Positions 12,824 to 14,304 of a DNA stretch of 14,304 nt are shown here, piece after piece; position 1 is the stretch's first letter; the number at the start of each line of letters is the position of its first letter. The position numbers and the translations under genes are program-made. The DNA comes from an uncultured Chitinophagaceae bacterium (GTDB lineage Bacteria; Bacteroidota; Bacteroidia; Chitinophagales; Chitinophagaceae): NCBI GenBank assembly GCA_946885665.1, contig CAMPGT010000082.1:1-14304 (forward strand). Direction: 5' to 3'. The notes under the pieces are model-generated. The model saw only the letters and a list, made by a program, of their open reading frames with translations, was not told the origin of the DNA and ran no database searches.

Positions 12824-13924
12824 TTAATAGCCTTTCACCATATAGATGTAATCTGAAATTCTCCTGATCTGCTGAACGCGGTCCATGCCTTTAATGGGTG
12901 AAGAAACCGGCAGCCTGATGTTCTTCGCCATCGAATCCACCCTTCCGATAGAGTCAACCGAATTGAAGATGTTTTCGGAATTGAGTGCAAACACCACCCC
13001 CTCGGCCTGTGTTTGCCGGGTGTTGATGATGCCGATTACTTCGCCGTTCCGGTTGAATACCGGGCCGCCCGAATTTCCGGGGTTTGCCGACACACCGATC
13101 TGGCACGACAGTGTGTCGCCGTTGAAACCTGTTCGGGCGCTCATGTATCCCTCGTTATAAACGATCTCTTCGCGCGGGTAGCCGAGTGTAAACAGTTGTT
13201 CGCCCAGTTCGGCGCCATTCTTTTTAAAGCTGTAAGGAAGATAGGGGTGTGGCGAAACGAAGTCGCTGTCGTCAATTTTCAGGATGGCGATGTCGTTTTC
13301 GGGATTTACATGTACAATTCCTGCCCTGAACTCCTGGCCCTTGTTGTTTTGGAGCACCACCGTATTAGCGTTTTCTATAACGTGCGCATTGGTCACGATA
13401 AATCCCCTGATATCGATGAGGAAGCCCGTACCGCCCGATTTTATGGGCGTGGCGGGCGATTTGGGTAACGCCTTGTCGCTTTCCACCTGTTGTTTAAGGG
13501 CGTTCACCTTTTTCTCTGTATTCTCGAATTTCTTGCTTAACTGTTGAAGCACTTCGGTACTGGCCTTTCTTGAATAGTAGCCCAGCATTCCCGCTACGAT
13601 AAGGGTGGTGATGCCCGCTATGCTGGCCGCTACGCCCATTACGCGTTTGTGTCGCTTCCACAACTGGCGGATCATTGCCCCGGAGGCCACTTCCCGTATG
13701 GCGCCTTTTGCCACCAGGTTCTTGTGCACGTCATTCAGGGAGTTGCGAAAATGCTTCAGATCTCCATATTTGTCCAGCTCATTCAAAAAGAGGCTGTGTT
13801 CTACCAGCAACTGGTCAACCTCGGCATTGGAAGCCCTCAGCTCCTCAAATTCCGTTCTTTCTTCTCCGGTCATTTCGTTCCTGAGGTATCTTTCAATAGC
13901 GTCCAGTATTTGAATTCTGTCCAT
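12824..13924 (-). CDS. Anti-sigma-like membrane protein fused to a trypsin-like serine protease
   Basis: The 366-residue protein has three parts. Residues 1-94 are predicted cytoplasmic: IERYLRNEMTGEERTEFEELRASNAEVDQLL resembles the N-terminal helix of Bacteroidota anti-sigma factors and lacks zinc-binding His/Cys. A membrane helix spans about 95-117, preceded by Arg/Lys (KRHKR) so that the C-terminus faces the periplasm, then a coiled coil (about 121-150). Residues 162-320 are an HtrA-like trypsin fold with the full triad: His181 in TNAHV, Asp211 in NDIAILKI and Ser285 in GNSGGP. No PDZ domain follows. The ATG overlaps the sigma-factor stop by one base (TGATG); a TTG one codon earlier is possible. 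The likely role is to hold the adjacent sigma factor and respond to envelope conditions; protease control of the sigma factor is inference. Confidence 0.85.
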   Translation of the reverse strand: MDRIQILDAIERYLRNEMTGEERTEFEELRASNAEVDQLLVEHSLFLNELDKYGDLKHFRNSLNDVHKNLVAKGAIREVASGAMIRQLWKRHKRVMGVAASIAGITTLIVAGMLGYYSRKASTEVLQQLSKKFENTEKKVNALKQQVESDKALPKSPATPIKSGGTGFLIDIRGFIVTNAHVIENANTVVLQNNKGQEFRAGIVHVNPENDIAILKIDDSDFVSPHPYLPYSFKKNGAELGEQLFTLGYPREEIVYNEGYMSARTGFNGDTLSCQIGVSANPGNSGGPVFNRNGEVIGIINTRQTQAEGVVFALNSENIFNSVDSIGRVDSMAKNIRLPVSSPIKGMDRVQQIRRISDYIYMVKGY

Positions 13925-14304
13925 CAATCACCGTTTGTTTTGTATTCGGTAAAAAATAATTTTCGGAGCCGTAGCAGGCATTTGTACTTCTGGTTTTTCG
14001 CGTTTTCCGGATTTGTATAGCCAAAATCTTCTGCTATCTCGTTCATGCTCTTCTTTTCCACATAAAAAGCCTCCAGCAGGCTTCTGCAGGGTTCTCCCAG
14101 GCCAACCATCGCCTTTTCCATCATTTCAAACTCCACATTCTTCTTCTCATGCTCCTCTATTTCATTCTCCACGGGAACCAGTTCTTCGGCGCCATTCATT
14201 TCGGGTACATAACGCTGCATGGCGTTCAGCCTTTTGAGCCATAAACGCCTGCACACCGAGTACAGGTACGTTTTCAACTGGCACTGAAGCTCGAATTCGG
14301 GCGC
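13924..14304 (-). CDS. RNA polymerase sigma factor, ECF-like sigma-70 family (5' end outside the window)
   Basis: The last 126 codons are present; the frame is open to base 14304, so the N-terminus lies beyond the window. LKTYLYSVCRRLWLKRL fits the end of region 2 (DNA melting and -10 recognition). An acidic linker follows (VENEIEEHEKKNVEFEMMEKAM), then region 4: LGEPCRSLLEAFYVEKKSMNEIAEDFGYTNPENAKNQKYKCLLRLRKLF, a helix-turn-helix for -35 recognition. The two-region layout without sigma-1.1 or region 3 is the ECF type. The stop codon overlaps the start of the anti-sigma-like protease by one base, so the two are translated together. An ECF sigma factor normally activates its own operon; that promoter would lie outside the window. 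Confidence 0.88.
   Translation of the reverse strand, partial: APEFELQCQLKTYLYSVCRRLWLKRLNAMQRYVPEMNGAEELVPVENEIEEHEKKNVEFEMMEKAMVGLGEPCRSLLEAFYVEKKSMNEIAEDFGYTNPENAKNQKYKCLLRLRKLFFTEYKTNGD

Overview
The window looks like a chromosomal housekeeping segment from a member of the Bacteroidota, most plausibly a Chitinophagaceae-like bacterium. Four pieces of evidence support this. MutS, LipB, peptide deformylase, RuvX and the small SpoU-type methyltransferase have Bacteroidota-type sequences. Several genes are preceded by the TAnnTTTG -7 element typical of this phylum, and Shine-Dalgarno sequences are largely absent. Secreted proteins with short AQ-type signal peptides are present. An ECF sigma factor is paired with a zinc-free anti-sigma-like membrane protein. 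Placement at family level is inference.

Layout. 1-1149 (+): the 3' end of an FGGY-type gluconokinase, then a short NAD-type 6-phosphogluconate dehydrogenase, together a gluconate-to-pentose-phosphate operon. 1196-3796 (-): mutS, divergent from a SpoU/TrmH-type RNA methyltransferase (3863-4396, +); both probably start at TTG. 4562-5899 (+): a UbiA-type prenyltransferase, then ruvX. 6189-7999 (+): def, an unrecognised secreted protein overlapping it by 4 bases, and a DUF167 protein. 8049-9119 (-): an RluD-type pseudouridine synthase, divergent from lipB (9316-10083, +). 10080-11893 (-): a secreted FN3-like protein and an ACC deaminase/D-cysteine desulfhydrase-type PLP enzyme. 11923-12819 (+): a nucleotidyltransferase. 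12824-14304 (-): an ECF sigma factor running off the window, overlapped by a gene fusing an anti-sigma-like N-terminus, one membrane segment and a trypsin-like serine protease.

The most unusual content lies between the genes. The larger intergenic gaps from 4390 to 9290 contain heptanucleotide tandem repeats from four motif families: AAAAGTT, TCTCACG, ATTGCCC (reverse GCAATGG/GCAATAG) and CGTCTCC. The families follow one another in the same order at two loci, and in places the 7-base register continues while the motif changes. Three genes (the RNA methyltransferase, ruvX and rluD) have their stop codons inside these heptamers. One locus also holds a GC-rich REP-like set of palindromes. Another has heptamer arrays in opposite orientation around a terminator. 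No gene in the window explains how these repeats arise.

No tRNA, rRNA, CRISPR array, insertion sequence or phage gene was recognised. Apart from the repeats and the sigma/anti-sigma-protease pair, the gene content is ordinary.
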